A DNA stretch of 64,000 bases, taken from positions 4,218 through 68,217 of the forward strand of contig CAZNFW010000011.1 of the NCBI GenBank assembly GCA_964572725.1, written 5' to 3'. The first letter of the stretch is position 1; the number at the start of each line of letters is the position of its first letter. The notes beneath the pieces are model-generated. The model worked only from the letters and a program-made list of their open reading frames with translations, had not been told where the DNA came from and made no database searches. The DNA comes from Rosettibacter sp964572725 (lineage in GTDB: Bacteria > Bacteroidota > Ignavibacteria > Ignavibacteriales > Melioribacteraceae). Position numbers and translations under genes: made by a program. Below, piece by piece: positions 8,551 to 18,430 of the stretch.

Positions 8551-9879
8551 GTGAAAAAAATAATTTTAATAATGCTGTGTTTGCCTGTTATTATTCTATC
8601 TCAGCAAAAAGATAAAATCGTGCTTGATATTAATACAGCTGTTGAATTAGCTCTGAATAATAATAGTGAAATTAAAGTTGCAGAATTGGAAGTAGATAAA
8701 TCAAAACAAAAATTAAGAGAAGCATTAAGTGGTCTTTATCCAAAGTTAGATTTAAGTGCACAATATCAAAGGTATATTAAAAAGCCAGTTATATTTTTAC
8801 CGCCAGGGACTCCATTTAGTCCCGGAAATAAACCTGGTATTTTAGAAATTGGTTCTGACAATTCTTATAACGGCTCAGCTTCACTTTCTGTTCCATTGTT
8901 TGCATGGTCACTTTATGAGAGCATTAGTGTTGCTTCGAACTCACTTGAATTATCAACAGAAAGCTACAGAAACACAAAAGTTCAGATTATTGGAAATGTT
9001 AAGAAATCATTTCTTGCTGTTTTATTGTCAAGAGAAATGAAAAATCTCATGGAATTGAGTTTAAAGAATGCAGAAGAAAATTTTGAGAATATAAAAAGGC
9101 TTAACAAAGCCGGAACTCTTTCAGATTATGATGTGCTTAGAGCCGAAGTTCAAGTAGAAAATCTTAAACCGACTGTTCTTCAAATGGAAAATAATTACAA
9201 ACTATCTCTTGAGGCTTTGAAAGTAGCAATAGGCTTAGATGCCAGTCAAGATATAGAAGTTGTTGGTGAACTAAATTTTGAAGAACCTTATCAAGTTCCA
9301 TCAGAAGATGAAGTAATTAATGAACTTCTTAAAACTAATCCTCAGCTTTCAATTCTTGAACAACAAGTTAAACTTTATGAAAAAATGGTTTCACTTGAAA
9401 AATCATCTTACTTACCTACTTTAGCTGGATTTGGAAGTTATCAATATCAAACTCAAGCAAATGATTTTAATTTCTCTGAATATAGATGGGTTAAAACTTT
9501 TGTTGTTGGTCTTCAAATTCAACTGCCTGTATTTAATGGATTTAAAACTCAATCAAGGGTAAGTCAAGCAGAAATAAGTTTGAGTCAGGCTAAAGAACAA
9601 AAAAGAAATTTAACAGAAGCAATAAAAACACAAGCGCTCAGTATACTTTACAGAGTTCAGCAAGCTTTAAAAAGAATTGAAGGACAAAATAAAACTGTTA
9701 AACAAGCAGAAGAAGGTTATAATATTGCAAAAAGAAGACTTGAAAACGGGCTTGCTACACAATTAGAAGTTAATGACGCAGAACTTGCACTTCGTCAGGC
9801 AAGGATTAACAGACTTCAAGCAATCTATGACCTCAAAGTAGCAGAAGCAGAATTAAATACAGTTTTAGGTAAAAATTAA
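8551..9879 (+). CDS. TolC-family outer membrane efflux protein
   Basis: A protein of about 442 residues that forms the outer membrane channel and periplasmic tunnel of a tripartite pump. It has a signal peptide (MKKIILIMLCLPVIILSQQ) and two outer membrane efflux protein repeats, each starting with long helices rich in Ala, Glu and Leu; the motif VELALNNNSEIKVAELEVDKSK near the N-terminus and GLATQLEVNDAELALRQARI near the C-terminus are typical. The start is GTG 8551, chosen by the ribosome site spacing. It lies between the TetR gene and the membrane fusion protein in one operon. Confidence 0.93.
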   Translation: MKKIILIMLCLPVIILSQQKDKIVLDINTAVELALNNNSEIKVAELEVDKSKQKLREALSGLYPKLDLSAQYQRYIKKPVIFLPPGTPFSPGNKPGILEIGSDNSYNGSASLSVPLFAWSLYESISVASNSLELSTESYRNTKVQIIGNVKKSFLAVLLSREMKNLMELSLKNAEENFENIKRLNKAGTLSDYDVLRAEVQVENLKPTVLQMENNYKLSLEALKVAIGLDASQDIEVVGELNFEEPYQVPSEDEVINELLKTNPQLSILEQQVKLYEKMVSLEKSSYLPTLAGFGSYQYQTQANDFNFSEYRWVKTFVVGLQIQLPVFNGFKTQSRVSQAEISLSQAKEQKRNLTEAIKTQALSILYRVQQALKRIEGQNKTVKQAEEGYNIAKRRLENGLATQLEVNDAELALRQARINRLQAIYDLKVAEAELNTVLGKN

Positions 9880-9905
9880 TAGAATTAAAATCAGGAGATA
9901 AATAA

Positions 9906-10940
9906 ATGAACATTACAAAAATTCTATCAGGTGTTTTCATTTTTTTAATTATTATTACTGGATGCTCTAAAAAAGAAATTAATAATGAAACACAAAAAGT
10001 AATTCCAGTAGAAGTTAGTGTAGTAAAAAAATCAAGTATTGATAGAGATATTGAACTGGTTGGAACTTTAGCTGCATGGAAAGAAGCAAATCTTGGAGCT
10101 CAAACTTCAGGAAGGATTCAAAAAATTTATGTTGAAGAAGGTTCAAGAGTTAAAGAAGGAGATTTGCTTTTTGAAATGGATGATACTCAGCTTGCTCAAG
10201 CAAAAATCCAATATCAAATTTCAAAAGATAATTATGAGCGAATGGAACCACTTTATGAATCTGGTTCTATTTCACAAAATCAATTCGATCAAATTAAAGC
10301 AGCATATGAAACAGCAGAAAAAAATTATAATCTGCTCTTAACCAATACACAATTTAGAGCTCCTTTCTCAGGAATAATTACTGCAAAAAAATTGAACGAA
10401 GGGGAAGTATTTTTGCTGGCACCAACTGGAGGAGCTCCAACCATTGTAACATTAATGCAAATTAATCCATTAAAATTAATTTTAAATGTAAGTGAAAATA
10501 ATTTCAGAGATATTAAAATTGGGCAAACTGTTGAGATACAATCTGATATTTTCCCAAATGAAATTTTTAAAGGTTATATAAACAGAGTTAATCCCACCAT
10601 TAATTCATTAACAAGAACTTTTGAAGTTGAAGTCAAAATTCCAAATCCTCAAGAGAAATTAAGACCGGGTATGTTTGTACGAGCAAAGATATTATTAGGC
10701 AAAACAGATGGAATTCTTGTTAACAGAGCTGCTATACTCAAACAAATTGGTACTGCTGCTTATTATGCTTTTATTATTAAAAATAATATTGCGAAAAGAG
10801 TTGATGTAACCATCGGTAAAGAATTCGATAGCGTTGTTGAAATTATAAACGGTTTATCTGAAGGTGATTATTTAGTTACAAATGGTCAGGGAATTTTAAA
10901 AGATGGTACACAAGTCGAAATAAAAGCAAAAGCAGAGTAA
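9906..10940 (+). CDS. RND efflux periplasmic adaptor (membrane fusion) lipoprotein
   Basis: A 344-residue HlyD/AcrA-type adaptor that bridges the inner membrane pump and the TolC channel. The N-terminus is a lipoprotein signal with lipobox IITGC, so it is anchored in the membrane by lipid. The biotinyl-lipoyl-like half motif (GRIQKIYVEEGSRVKEGDLL), a helical hairpin and the second lipoyl half (FRAPFSGIIT) follow in order, then beta-barrel and membrane-proximal domains. An AGGAGA site lies 8 bases before the ATG. Only 12 bases separate it from the pump gene. Confidence 0.95.
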   Translation: MNITKILSGVFIFLIIITGCSKKEINNETQKVIPVEVSVVKKSSIDRDIELVGTLAAWKEANLGAQTSGRIQKIYVEEGSRVKEGDLLFEMDDTQLAQAKIQYQISKDNYERMEPLYESGSISQNQFDQIKAAYETAEKNYNLLLTNTQFRAPFSGIITAKKLNEGEVFLLAPTGGAPTIVTLMQINPLKLILNVSENNFRDIKIGQTVEIQSDIFPNEIFKGYINRVNPTINSLTRTFEVEVKIPNPQEKLRPGMFVRAKILLGKTDGILVNRAAILKQIGTAAYYAFIIKNNIAKRVDVTIGKEFDSVVEIINGLSEGDYLVTNGQGILKDGTQVEIKAKAE

Positions 10941-10952
10941 AGGAGAACAAAA

Positions 10953-13900
10953 ATGCGATTACCAGAAATATCTGTACGAAGACCAATTACAACAATAATG
11001 TTGTTTGTGGCAATCATTATAATTGGACTTGTTTCTTTTCAAAGATTGCCAATTGACTTACTTCCAGAAATTGAACCACCGATGATTAGTGTTTTAACAC
11101 AATATCCCGGAGCAAGTGCTCAGGATGTTGAAATAAATGTAACCAAAAAAATTGAAAGTGGTTTGAGTTCAATAACAAATTTGAAAAAAATCAGGTCTAC
11201 TTCTATAGACAATATTTCTGTCGTTGTTTTAGAATTTGAATATGGAACAAATTTAGATGAAGCTTCGAATGATATACGCTCTGCTTTGGAATTTACAAAA
11301 AGAAATTTGCCTCAGGATGCACTTGACCCATTCATATTTAAATTTAGTACCAATATCTTCCCTGTTGTTTTTTTAGCAGTAACAGCAGATGAAAGTTATA
11401 TCGGCTTAAATAAACTTGTTGAGCAGGAAATTGTAGACCCATTAAAACGTGTTAATGGCGTTGGTACTGTTCAAGCATTTGGCGGACCAATCAGACAAAT
11501 ATTAGTTCAAGTTGACCCCAAAAGATTAGAAGCTTACAATATTTCCACTCAGCAAATCGGTCAAGCTCTTCAATCCGAAAACATAAATCTTCCTTCTGGA
11601 ACAATTAAAATGGGTAATATGGAATACAACCTTAGAGTTCCAGGAGAATTTACTGATATCAATGAAATAAAAAATCTTGTTGTAAGTCAGCAGGGCGGCA
11701 GAATTGTTTACTTAAAAGATGTAGCTAATGTTAAAGACAGCTTGAAAGACAGAACAATCAATGTTAGACTTAATGGCGGCCGCGGTTTACAAATCATTGT
11801 GCAAAAGCAATCAGGTGCCAATACTGTCGAAGTAGCAAAAAATGTTAAAGCCAAAATCGAGCAAATCAAAAAGAATCTTCCCTCAGATGTAAAAATTGAT
11901 GTTATTGTTGATACATCTGAATACATAGTAAACTCTATTAACAACCTTGCTGAAGCTGTTTTACTTGGAGCAGTTTTCGTATCAATAGTTATTCTTATAT
12001 TTTTAAGAAAATGGCGTGCAACTTTAATCATTCTTTTGACATTACCTGTTTCACTAATTGGTGCATTTATCTATCTGTATTTTACCGGAAACACTATAAA
12101 TATAATATCTCTTTCATCACTCTCAATAGCAGTAGGAATGGTTGTTGATGATGCAATTGTAATACTCGAAAATATTGCGCATCATGTAGAACGAGGTGCA
12201 AGACCAAGAGAAGCTGCGATATTTGGTTCATCAGAAGTTGGGCTTGCTGTAACTGCTTCTACACTTACAATTGTTGCCGTATTCTTCCCATTAGTATTTA
12301 TTTCTGGAATTGCAGGAATATTATTTAACCAGTTAGGTTTCTTGGTAACAATAATGATTCTTGTTTCACTTTTAGCTGCATTAACATTAATACCAATGTT
12401 ATCCGCTAAACTTTTAAAATCTAAAAAGGAAGAGAAACCTATTAAGAATCCTTATCTTAAAAAAATTGATTCATCACTTGCTAAATTTCTCGATAGATTA
12501 GATGACTTTTATAAAGGAATATTAAATTGGGCTTTAGACCATAAAAAGACTGTAATTGTAGGAGCAATTTTAATTTTTGTTGGTTCGCTTGCATTAATAC
12601 CAATTGTAGGAACAGAATTTTTCCCGCGTTCAGATTCTGGCAATTTTCAATTAACATTAGAATTACAACCTGGAATCAGACTTGAAGAAACTGTAGAATA
12701 TGTTAAGAAAGTTGAAGAAATTATTAGAAAAGATTTTCCTGAAATCGAATTTATATCTGGACGCTCTGGCGTTAATGATCAGGGCTTCTCAGCAATTTTA
12801 TTTGGACAAAGAGAAGCTGCAAATATCTCTTCAATTCAAGTAAGAACTTCTCCAAAAAGCAAACGACAAAGAACAATTTTTGAAATGGCTGATTTACTCC
12901 GTAAAAAACTTGAAGTGATTCCGGGCATAAAAAGCTTTACAATAAATACTAGTGGTTCTATGTCAATGCTGACAGGAGGTTCAAGTGCACCGATTGAAGT
13001 AGATGTTATCGGTCCAAACATAGATGAAACTTATCAATTAGCAACTCGTATTAAAGAACAGATGGCTAAAATTGAAGGTACACGTGATGTAAGAATTGAC
13101 ATTGGTGATCCAAGACCCGAACTACAAATAACTCTTCAAAGAGATAAAATGGCACTCAACGGACTTAATACAGCTTTAGTCGCTTCCACTTTAAGAAATT
13201 ATTACTATGGATTTACACCAACAAAATATCGAGAACTTGGAGATGAATATGATATTTTCATAAGTCTCCCTCCTGAAAAGAAAAATTCATTAGCAGATAT
13301 TGAAAATCTCCCCATTAAAACAATGGCTGGAACTACTGTAAGATTAAAAGATATAGGAAGAGTTGGTCAACAATATTCACCTCCCGAAATAAAAAGAAAA
13401 GAACAGGAACGAGTTGTTGCAGTGTTATCTGATGTTGAAGGACGCTCACTTGGTGAAGTTACAAAAGATATTCAAAACTATGTTAATAAATTGCAACTCC
13501 CTCCAAATGTTTCAATTGAATATGCAGGTCAAATTGAACAACAAGCTGATACTTTTAAAGATTTATCAATTTTACTTGTGCTTAGCATTATATTAGTATA
13601 TATGGTAATGGCATCGCAGTTTGAATCTTTAATGGACCCATTTATAATTATGTTCTCTGTTCCTTTCTCATTTACAGGAGTTTTCATTGCATTATTTATA
13701 ACAAACACTCCATTCAGTGTAATTGCTTTCTTAGGAAGTATTATGCTTATTGGAATTGTTGTTAAAAATGCAATTGTACTTGTTGATTACATTAATATTA
13801 TAAGAGCACGTGGTTACGAATTAAGAGAAGCAATTATATATTCGGGCAGAAACAGATTGCGTCCGGTTTTAATGACAGCTTTAACTACATTGCTTGGATT

Positions 13901-14066
13901 AATTCCTCTTGCTATTAGTAAAGGTGAAGGTTCGGAAACATGGCAGCCTCTGGGCATTTCAACTATTGGAGGCTTATTCTTTTCTACTGTTATAACCCTA
14001 ATAATTGTACCTGTTCTATATTCCATTTTCGAAACAAAAATAAAACAGAAAAAAGAAATTGATTAA
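10953..14066 (+). CDS. RND-family efflux transporter, inner membrane pump (AcrB/HAE1-like)
   Basis: A 1037-residue proton-driven pump with the full RND layout: one N-terminal transmembrane helix (RRPITTIMLFVAIIIIGLVS), a large periplasmic porter domain, helices 2-6, and the same arrangement repeated in the second half. The helix 4 acidic motif AVGMVVDDAIVILENI, with the two adjacent aspartates of the proton relay, is intact. It belongs with the preceding adaptor and TolC genes as a tripartite exporter of hydrophobic or amphiphilic compounds; the substrate is not predictable. It has an AGGAGA ribosome site and normal family length. Confidence 0.96.
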   Translation: MRLPEISVRRPITTIMLFVAIIIIGLVSFQRLPIDLLPEIEPPMISVLTQYPGASAQDVEINVTKKIESGLSSITNLKKIRSTSIDNISVVVLEFEYGTNLDEASNDIRSALEFTKRNLPQDALDPFIFKFSTNIFPVVFLAVTADESYIGLNKLVEQEIVDPLKRVNGVGTVQAFGGPIRQILVQVDPKRLEAYNISTQQIGQALQSENINLPSGTIKMGNMEYNLRVPGEFTDINEIKNLVVSQQGGRIVYLKDVANVKDSLKDRTINVRLNGGRGLQIIVQKQSGANTVEVAKNVKAKIEQIKKNLPSDVKIDVIVDTSEYIVNSINNLAEAVLLGAVFVSIVILIFLRKWRATLIILLTLPVSLIGAFIYLYFTGNTINIISLSSLSIAVGMVVDDAIVILENIAHHVERGARPREAAIFGSSEVGLAVTASTLTIVAVFFPLVFISGIAGILFNQLGFLVTIMILVSLLAALTLIPMLSAKLLKSKKEEKPIKNPYLKKIDSSLAKFLDRLDDFYKGILNWALDHKKTVIVGAILIFVGSLALIPIVGTEFFPRSDSGNFQLTLELQPGIRLEETVEYVKKVEEIIRKDFPEIEFISGRSGVNDQGFSAILFGQREAANISSIQVRTSPKSKRQRTIFEMADLLRKKLEVIPGIKSFTINTSGSMSMLTGGSSAPIEVDVIGPNIDETYQLATRIKEQMAKIEGTRDVRIDIGDPRPELQITLQRDKMALNGLNTALVASTLRNYYYGFTPTKYRELGDEYDIFISLPPEKKNSLADIENLPIKTMAGTTVRLKDIGRVGQQYSPPEIKRKEQERVVAVLSDVEGRSLGEVTKDIQNYVNKLQLPPNVSIEYAGQIEQQADTFKDLSILLVLSIILVYMVMASQFESLMDPFIIMFSVPFSFTGVFIALFITNTPFSVIAFLGSIMLIGIVVKNAIVLVDYINIIRARGYELREAIIYSGRNRLRPVLMTALTTLLGLIPLAISKGEGSETWQPLGISTIGGLFFSTVITLIIVPVLYSIFETKIKQKKEID

Positions 14067-14075
14067 GGAGATGAC

Positions 14076-14369
14076 ATGAAAGCAGTAATGATAGTTTATA
14101 ATCACGGAATTACTGAAGAAGTAGATGAAGCTCTTCAGAGTTTGAATATAAGAGGATTTACACGTTTCATAAATGTTCATGGTCAGGGAAGTGAAAAAGG
14201 TGAACCGCATTTAGGAACACACATCTGGCCCAGCCAGAATGCAGTTGTTCTTACAGTGATAAAAGATGAACTTGTTGATGCTTTATTAGAAAAAGTAAAT
14301 GAAATTAATAAAGAAGCAGAAGAACAAGGAATACATGCTTTTGTGTGGAGTATAGAAAAAATGGTGTAA
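14076..14369 (+). CDS. PG0541-family transporter-associated protein
   Basis: A 97-residue soluble alpha/beta protein starting MKAVMIVYNHGITEEVDEAL, with the conserved GEPHLGTHIWP core. It resembles the small protein encoded after RND pumps in Bacteroidota, named for PG0541 of Porphyromonas gingivalis. It follows the pump by 9 bases with a good AAGGAGATG site and closes the efflux operon before a strong terminator. The PII/ACT-like size and fold suggest a cytoplasmic regulatory or sensing role for the pump; that function is inferred and has not been shown as far as I know. Confidence 0.8.
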   Translation: MKAVMIVYNHGITEEVDEALQSLNIRGFTRFINVHGQGSEKGEPHLGTHIWPSQNAVVLTVIKDELVDALLEKVNEINKEAEEQGIHAFVWSIEKMV

Positions 14370-14378
14370 CTTAAAAAA

Positions 14379-14420
14379 TTGTAGTAGAGACTAAGCATTC
14401 ATAGTCTCTACTACAAAAAA
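14379..14420. terminator. Strong bidirectional terminator between efflux operon and CDGSH gene
   Basis: A perfect 15-bp stem (14379-14393 paired with 14402-14416) with an 8-base loop, followed by an A-run on the plus strand and preceded by an A/T run. It sits between two convergent genes and can stop transcription from both sides. Confidence 0.85.
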
Positions 14421-14421
14421 A

Positions 14422-14625
14422 TTATTTTATTTCTATTTCTACGAATTCACCTTTGAATTCACACTTTTTATGTGTCCCATCGCAAAATGGTTTATTTAAT
14501 GATTGTCCACATCTGCAGAGAGCAATTGTTTTCTGAGAAAGAATCTTTTCTTCCCCATTCTTAATTATTTTTGCCTCGGTAACTTCTATTAAATATGGAC
14601 CATTTTCTGCAGCTTTAATTTTCAT
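14422..14625 (-). CDS. CDGSH-type iron-sulfur domain protein
   Basis: A 67-residue protein with one CDGSH iron-sulfur (zinc-finger-like) motif. The ligands are visible as C-R-C (ALCRCGQSLNKPFCDGTHK): three cysteines and one histidine, the signature of a 2Fe-2S cluster. The central tetrapeptide is CDGTH, a common variant. These small proteins act in redox or iron-sulfur handling; the specific partner is unknown. GGAGG precedes the ATG by 8 bases. It is transcribed towards the efflux operon and is separated from it by the shared terminator. Confidence 0.9.
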   Translation of the reverse strand: MKIKAAENGPYLIEVTEAKIIKNGEEKILSQKTIALCRCGQSLNKPFCDGTHKKCEFKGEFVEIEIK

Positions 14626-14754
14626 ATTACAACCTCCAGTTAATTAAAAATATTTTAGAATCTATGTTTAAAAGGTTGTATTTTTTACAAATATAAAATG
14701 AAATGAAAATTAATTTCAATAAACAATTAATAATATGCTTTCAATAATGTATTA

Positions 14755-15141
14755 TCATAAATTTTCAAGTACTCTTCTCAATTTTTCTGATACCTCGTTT
14801 GCTACTTCTTCCAATTCTTTATTCCCAACTGCTCTCATAGATTCTATTGGATTTACTGTACTAACCTGAACCTCACCGTTCTCCTTTTCCTGCACAATTA
14901 CATTACAGGGTAAAAGCACCCCAATATTTTCTTCTTTTGATAATGCTTTGTAAGCTAATGGCGGATTGCATGCACCAAATATTTTGTATTTTCTAAAATC
15001 AACATCCAGCTTCTTCTTAAGTGTTTCTTTAACATCTATTTCTGTTAAAACACCAAAGCCTTCTTTTTTTAATTCTTCAAAAACTTTATTTATTGTTTCA
15101 TCAAAAGAATATCCAACAATTTTTGAATTATAATATGCCAT
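14755..15141 (-). CDS. DUF302 domain protein
   Basis: A 128-residue soluble protein that matches the DUF302 family along its length: the N-terminal FDETINKVFEELKKEGFGVL, the mid segment KIFGACNPPLAYKAL with the conserved cysteine, and the later GVLLPCNVIVQE followed by NPIESM. The biochemical function of DUF302 is not established; members often lie near redox and sulfur genes. No obvious operon partner: it is 129 bases from the CDGSH gene and 64 bases from the transporter stop, all on the same strand. Confidence 0.85.
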   Translation of the reverse strand: MAYYNSKIVGYSFDETINKVFEELKKEGFGVLTEIDVKETLKKKLDVDFRKYKIFGACNPPLAYKALSKEENIGVLLPCNVIVQEKENGEVQVSTVNPIESMRAVGNKELEEVANEVSEKLRRVLENL

Positions 15142-15205
15142 TTTTCATTCCCCCATTAATTTGATAAATATTAGATTTCAACTTTGATGTTTGGTTTCAA
15201 CAAGA

Positions 15206-16677
15206 TTAAACAAAAAATAGCCACACAAAAAATGTAACCACTATGATTCCAAAAAAATTAATAATTAAACCAGCTTTTGCCATATCAAGAATTTTTAATT
15301 TTCTGCTGCTAAAAACAATTGCATTTGGAGGAGTTGCCACAGGAAGCATAAATGCAAATGATGATGAGAGAGTTGCGGGGATCATTAATAACAATGGATT
15401 TAGTTTTAATTCAATTGAAAGCGAAGCTAAAATCGGCAAAATTATTTGTGCAGTTGCAGTATTTGATGTTAGCTCTGTAAGAAAAGTCATTACAAAGCAA
15501 ACAGATGCAATTAAAAATATTTGTTCTACATTTTTCAAAGAAGTAAATTGTTGACCGATGAGTACTGACAACTTACTTGTAACAAAACCGTCAGCTAATG
15601 CAAATCCACCTCCAAAGAGTAAAATAATGTCCCATGGAATTTTTTTTATTGAATTAAAATCGAGAATAAAATTTTGTTCAATAGTTTTTTTTGATGAAGG
15701 TATTATAAAAAGTAAAAACGCCATTGCAATTGCCACTGTACCATCATCAATAAAATCCGGTTTTAAAAACAATTGAGACCAACCGGGAATTTAAAAAATC
15801 CCAAATCAAGTTCTGCTCTAAAAATCCATAGTAGTGATGTTATTAAAAAAATTATTGCAACAATTTTCTCTTCATAAGTAATTCTGCCGAGTTTTAATTT
15901 TTCCTCCTTAATTAAATTTACATCAATCGAAGTAAAATTATAATTCCTGAACAGAATTTTAGTTAATAGGAACCATACAAATATTATCATTGCTAAAGCA
16001 ATAGGAACAGCAAATTTCATCCAATCACCAAAATATATTTCTGGGTAGTCCGGGAAATTAATTTTATAAATTCTTTGAAACACTAAATTTGGTGGAGTGC
16101 CAATAGGAGTAGCTATACCACCAATCGAACACGAATAAGCAATTCCCAGCATAAGTGCTATTGCAAATGAAGATGTTCTCTCTTTACCGTATTCTTCGTC
16201 CAGCTTATAAATTATAGATAATCCAATTGGCAATAACATAACAGCTGTCGCTGTATTTGAAATCCACATCGATATAAAAGCTGAAGCAATCATAAATCCA
16301 AAAATTATTTTTGATGGTGTTTTGCCTGCTATCTCAATTACATTCAATGCAATTCTTTTATGAAGATTCCACCTTTCCATTGCAATTGCAATTATAAATC
16401 CTCCCATAAAAAGGAAGATAGTAGAATTAATATATGATTGAGAAATATCCTTTGAAGATACAACCCCCGTTAATGGGAACAAAATCAACGGTATTAAAGA
16501 TGTTACTGCAAGAGGAACAGCTTCAGTTATCCATAAGATTGACATTAATGCAGCTATAGATGCTACTATTTGTGCACTCTTATACTGTTCTCCAAAATCA
16601 AAAAAATACCAGATAAATACAGCACAGCCAATACTAATTCCAAGCCAGATTAACTGACTTACAGCTTTCTTATTCAT
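15206..16677 (-). pseudogene. DASS (SLC13) family anion/dicarboxylate symporter, split by a frameshift
   Basis: Two overlapping minus-strand frames together make one transporter of about 490 residues. The 5' part (15763-16677) carries the first hairpin and the motif ISNTATAVMLLP; the 3' part (15206-15772) carries the second matching motif LTSNTATAQIILP. These two Ser-Asn-Thr sites bind sodium and substrate in DASS symporters. The frames join near 15783-15789, where reading CCC-GGT-TGG requires one extra base: the expected F-P-G-W-S-Q-L-F becomes F-P-V-G-L-N-C-F and then a stop. All core elements are otherwise intact, so this is either a recent one-base deletion or a sequencing/assembly error. 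Predicted substrate: sulfate or C4-dicarboxylate, undecided. Confidence 0.85.
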
Positions 16678-16683
16678 CTAAAT

Positions 16684-17541
16684 TCATTTTTCTGGATGAA
16701 TTATATTATAAAGAGCAGAGTAATCTTTATCCGATAAATTTGCTTCTACAGAGCTTATTAAAATATTTCTTACACATTCTACTAATTGACTATTAACATT
16801 GTTATTTTGAAGTTCTTGATAAATCAAATTAATATCCTTCAACATATGTTTTAGAGGGAAATTAACTTTATCAAAATCTCTTTTAAACATATTGGATAAT
16901 TTTTTATCAAAAGTTGGAGCATAAAGAGCACTCTTTCTAAGAATTTCCATAAAAATATTAACATCAATTCCTTTATTGATCACATATGCCAACGAGGTTG
17001 CAAAAGCTGAAAGTAAAGATGGAATTAATTGATTCAAAGCTAATTTAAGAGCGGAAGCTTTTCCAACTTCTCCAACATGAATAACACTATTACCAAAATT
17101 TTTTAATATTTTTTTCAATCTGTTAAAAGCTTCTGAATTACATCCCACCATTACAATCAATTCACCTGATTCTGCTTGCTGGGTGCTGCCAAGAACTGGA
17201 GCCTCAATATATTCACCGCCTGCTTGTTCTATTCTTTCTTTCAACAATAAGCTTTCCTGTGGTGCAATTGTACTCATCTGAATTAAAGTTTTCCCTTTGA
17301 AATTCGATTTATTACTAAAAAGAACCTCAACAATAGCATTATAATCAGTTAACATAGTAATAATTAATTGAGGTTCTTTAATAGCTTCCACTGGAGAAGT
17401 AAAAATTTTTGCTTGATGTTTTTTTAATCTTTCAGTTTTTGAAATGGTGCGATTAAATACATAAAGATTATAGTTAGCTTTTAATAAGCGAAAAGCCATT
17501 GGTTCGCCCATTAATCCTGTACCAAGAAATGCGATTTTCAT
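16684..17541 (-). CDS. NAD(P)-dependent beta-hydroxyacid dehydrogenase
   Basis: A 285-residue member of the 3-hydroxyisobutyrate/6-phosphogluconate dehydrogenase superfamily, reducing or oxidising a small beta-hydroxyacid. The Rossmann motif is IAFLGTGLMGEPMA at the N-terminus, followed by VFNRT; the substrate loop appears as EAPVLGSTQQAESGEL and the catalytic lysine region as KASALKLALNQL, where K replaces the usual pattern GxxxKxxxN in order. Several family activities (3-hydroxyisobutyrate, tartronate semialdehyde, succinic semialdehyde) are possible. The start overlaps the bshB1 stop by four bases, so the two are translationally coupled. Confidence 0.85.
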   Translation of the reverse strand: MKIAFLGTGLMGEPMAFRLLKANYNLYVFNRTISKTERLKKHQAKIFTSPVEAIKEPQLIITMLTDYNAIVEVLFSNKSNFKGKTLIQMSTIAPQESLLLKERIEQAGGEYIEAPVLGSTQQAESGELIVMVGCNSEAFNRLKKILKNFGNSVIHVGEVGKASALKLALNQLIPSLLSAFATSLAYVINKGIDVNIFMEILRKSALYAPTFDKKLSNMFKRDFDKVNFPLKHMLKDINLIYQELQNNNVNSQLVECVRNILISSVEANLSDKDYSALYNIIHPEK

Positions 17542-18269
17542 TTTGTATCTCCGTTCTTAATGAAATTAATTAAATCAAATTCAATTTCTTCTTCGCAAAA
17601 GAAAGGTTCTCCATAATCTTTCCCAATTTTAAATCCAAAGACCTTTGCTCTTGCCTCTATGTATTTTAAGAAATTTGGCTGACTTATGAATGTTTCTGGT
17701 TCCTTAGAGTTTGGATTATGAAATTGTGATTCATAAGCTTTTATTGCTCTCATTTTTATCTCAAATGTTTCACTTATATCTACAATAAACGAAGGTTTTA
17801 CCTCATAAGTTTGCATATAATAAAATAATTTTTTTGGTCGGTGAGGTACTTGAATTTTTTCATTTTCTTCTGTAACAATTTTTGGTAAACCAGAAAAAAA
17901 CACCGCTTCTTTAATTAATTGACCACACCCAATGTGGTCTGGATGTCTGTCGTTAAAATAAGGAGCAAAAATAATTTTAGGCTTATATTTTCTGATTTTC
18001 GATATTATTTTTAATAAATATTCATCATTTACTTTTATAGAACCATCTTTTAAACCAAGATTTTCTCTATGAGTAATATTTAAAATTTCAGAAGCTTTTT
18101 GTGCTTCTTTCAGTCTGATTTCTGCCGAACCTCTCGTTCCGAGTTCACCGCGTGTTAAATCTATTAACCCTAATTTTAAACCACCTTTTATAAGTTTTGC
18201 AATTGTTCCCCCCATTGATAATTCTGCATCATCAGGATGAGCGGCAAAAATTAATATATCTAAATTCAT
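17538..18269 (-). CDS. bshB1: Bacillithiol biosynthesis deacetylase BshB1
   Basis: A 243-residue zinc-dependent N-acetylglucosaminyl-malate deacetylase, the second step of bacillithiol synthesis. The metal motif AHPDD is at 10-14 and DRHPDH supplies the later histidine; the LDLTRGELGTRGS-like segment (IDLTRGELGTRGS) is the BshB1 hallmark. This implies bacillithiol as the low-molecular-weight thiol, as in many Bacteroidota and relatives. bshA and bshC are not in the window. It shares an operon with the downstream dehydrogenase and is divergent from gatB. Confidence 0.9.
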   Translation of the reverse strand: MNLDILIFAAHPDDAELSMGGTIAKLIKGGLKLGLIDLTRGELGTRGSAEIRLKEAQKASEILNITHRENLGLKDGSIKVNDEYLLKIISKIRKYKPKIIFAPYFNDRHPDHIGCGQLIKEAVFFSGLPKIVTEENEKIQVPHRPKKLFYYMQTYEVKPSFIVDISETFEIKMRAIKAYESQFHNPNSKEPETFISQPNFLKYIEARAKVFGFKIGKDYGEPFFCEEEIEFDLINFIKNGDTK

Positions 18270-18430
18270 TTATTCCCCTTTTAAAAAAATTATTAATAAA
18301 TATGATTATAATTTTTTTGAAAGTAAATTATTTCAGAAAAATTTCTAAGCATCAAATCTTTTTTTGAACTGAATAAATATAATCATTTAAGAAATATTTA
18401 TATTCGCATAAATAAAATTTTTGATTTACT

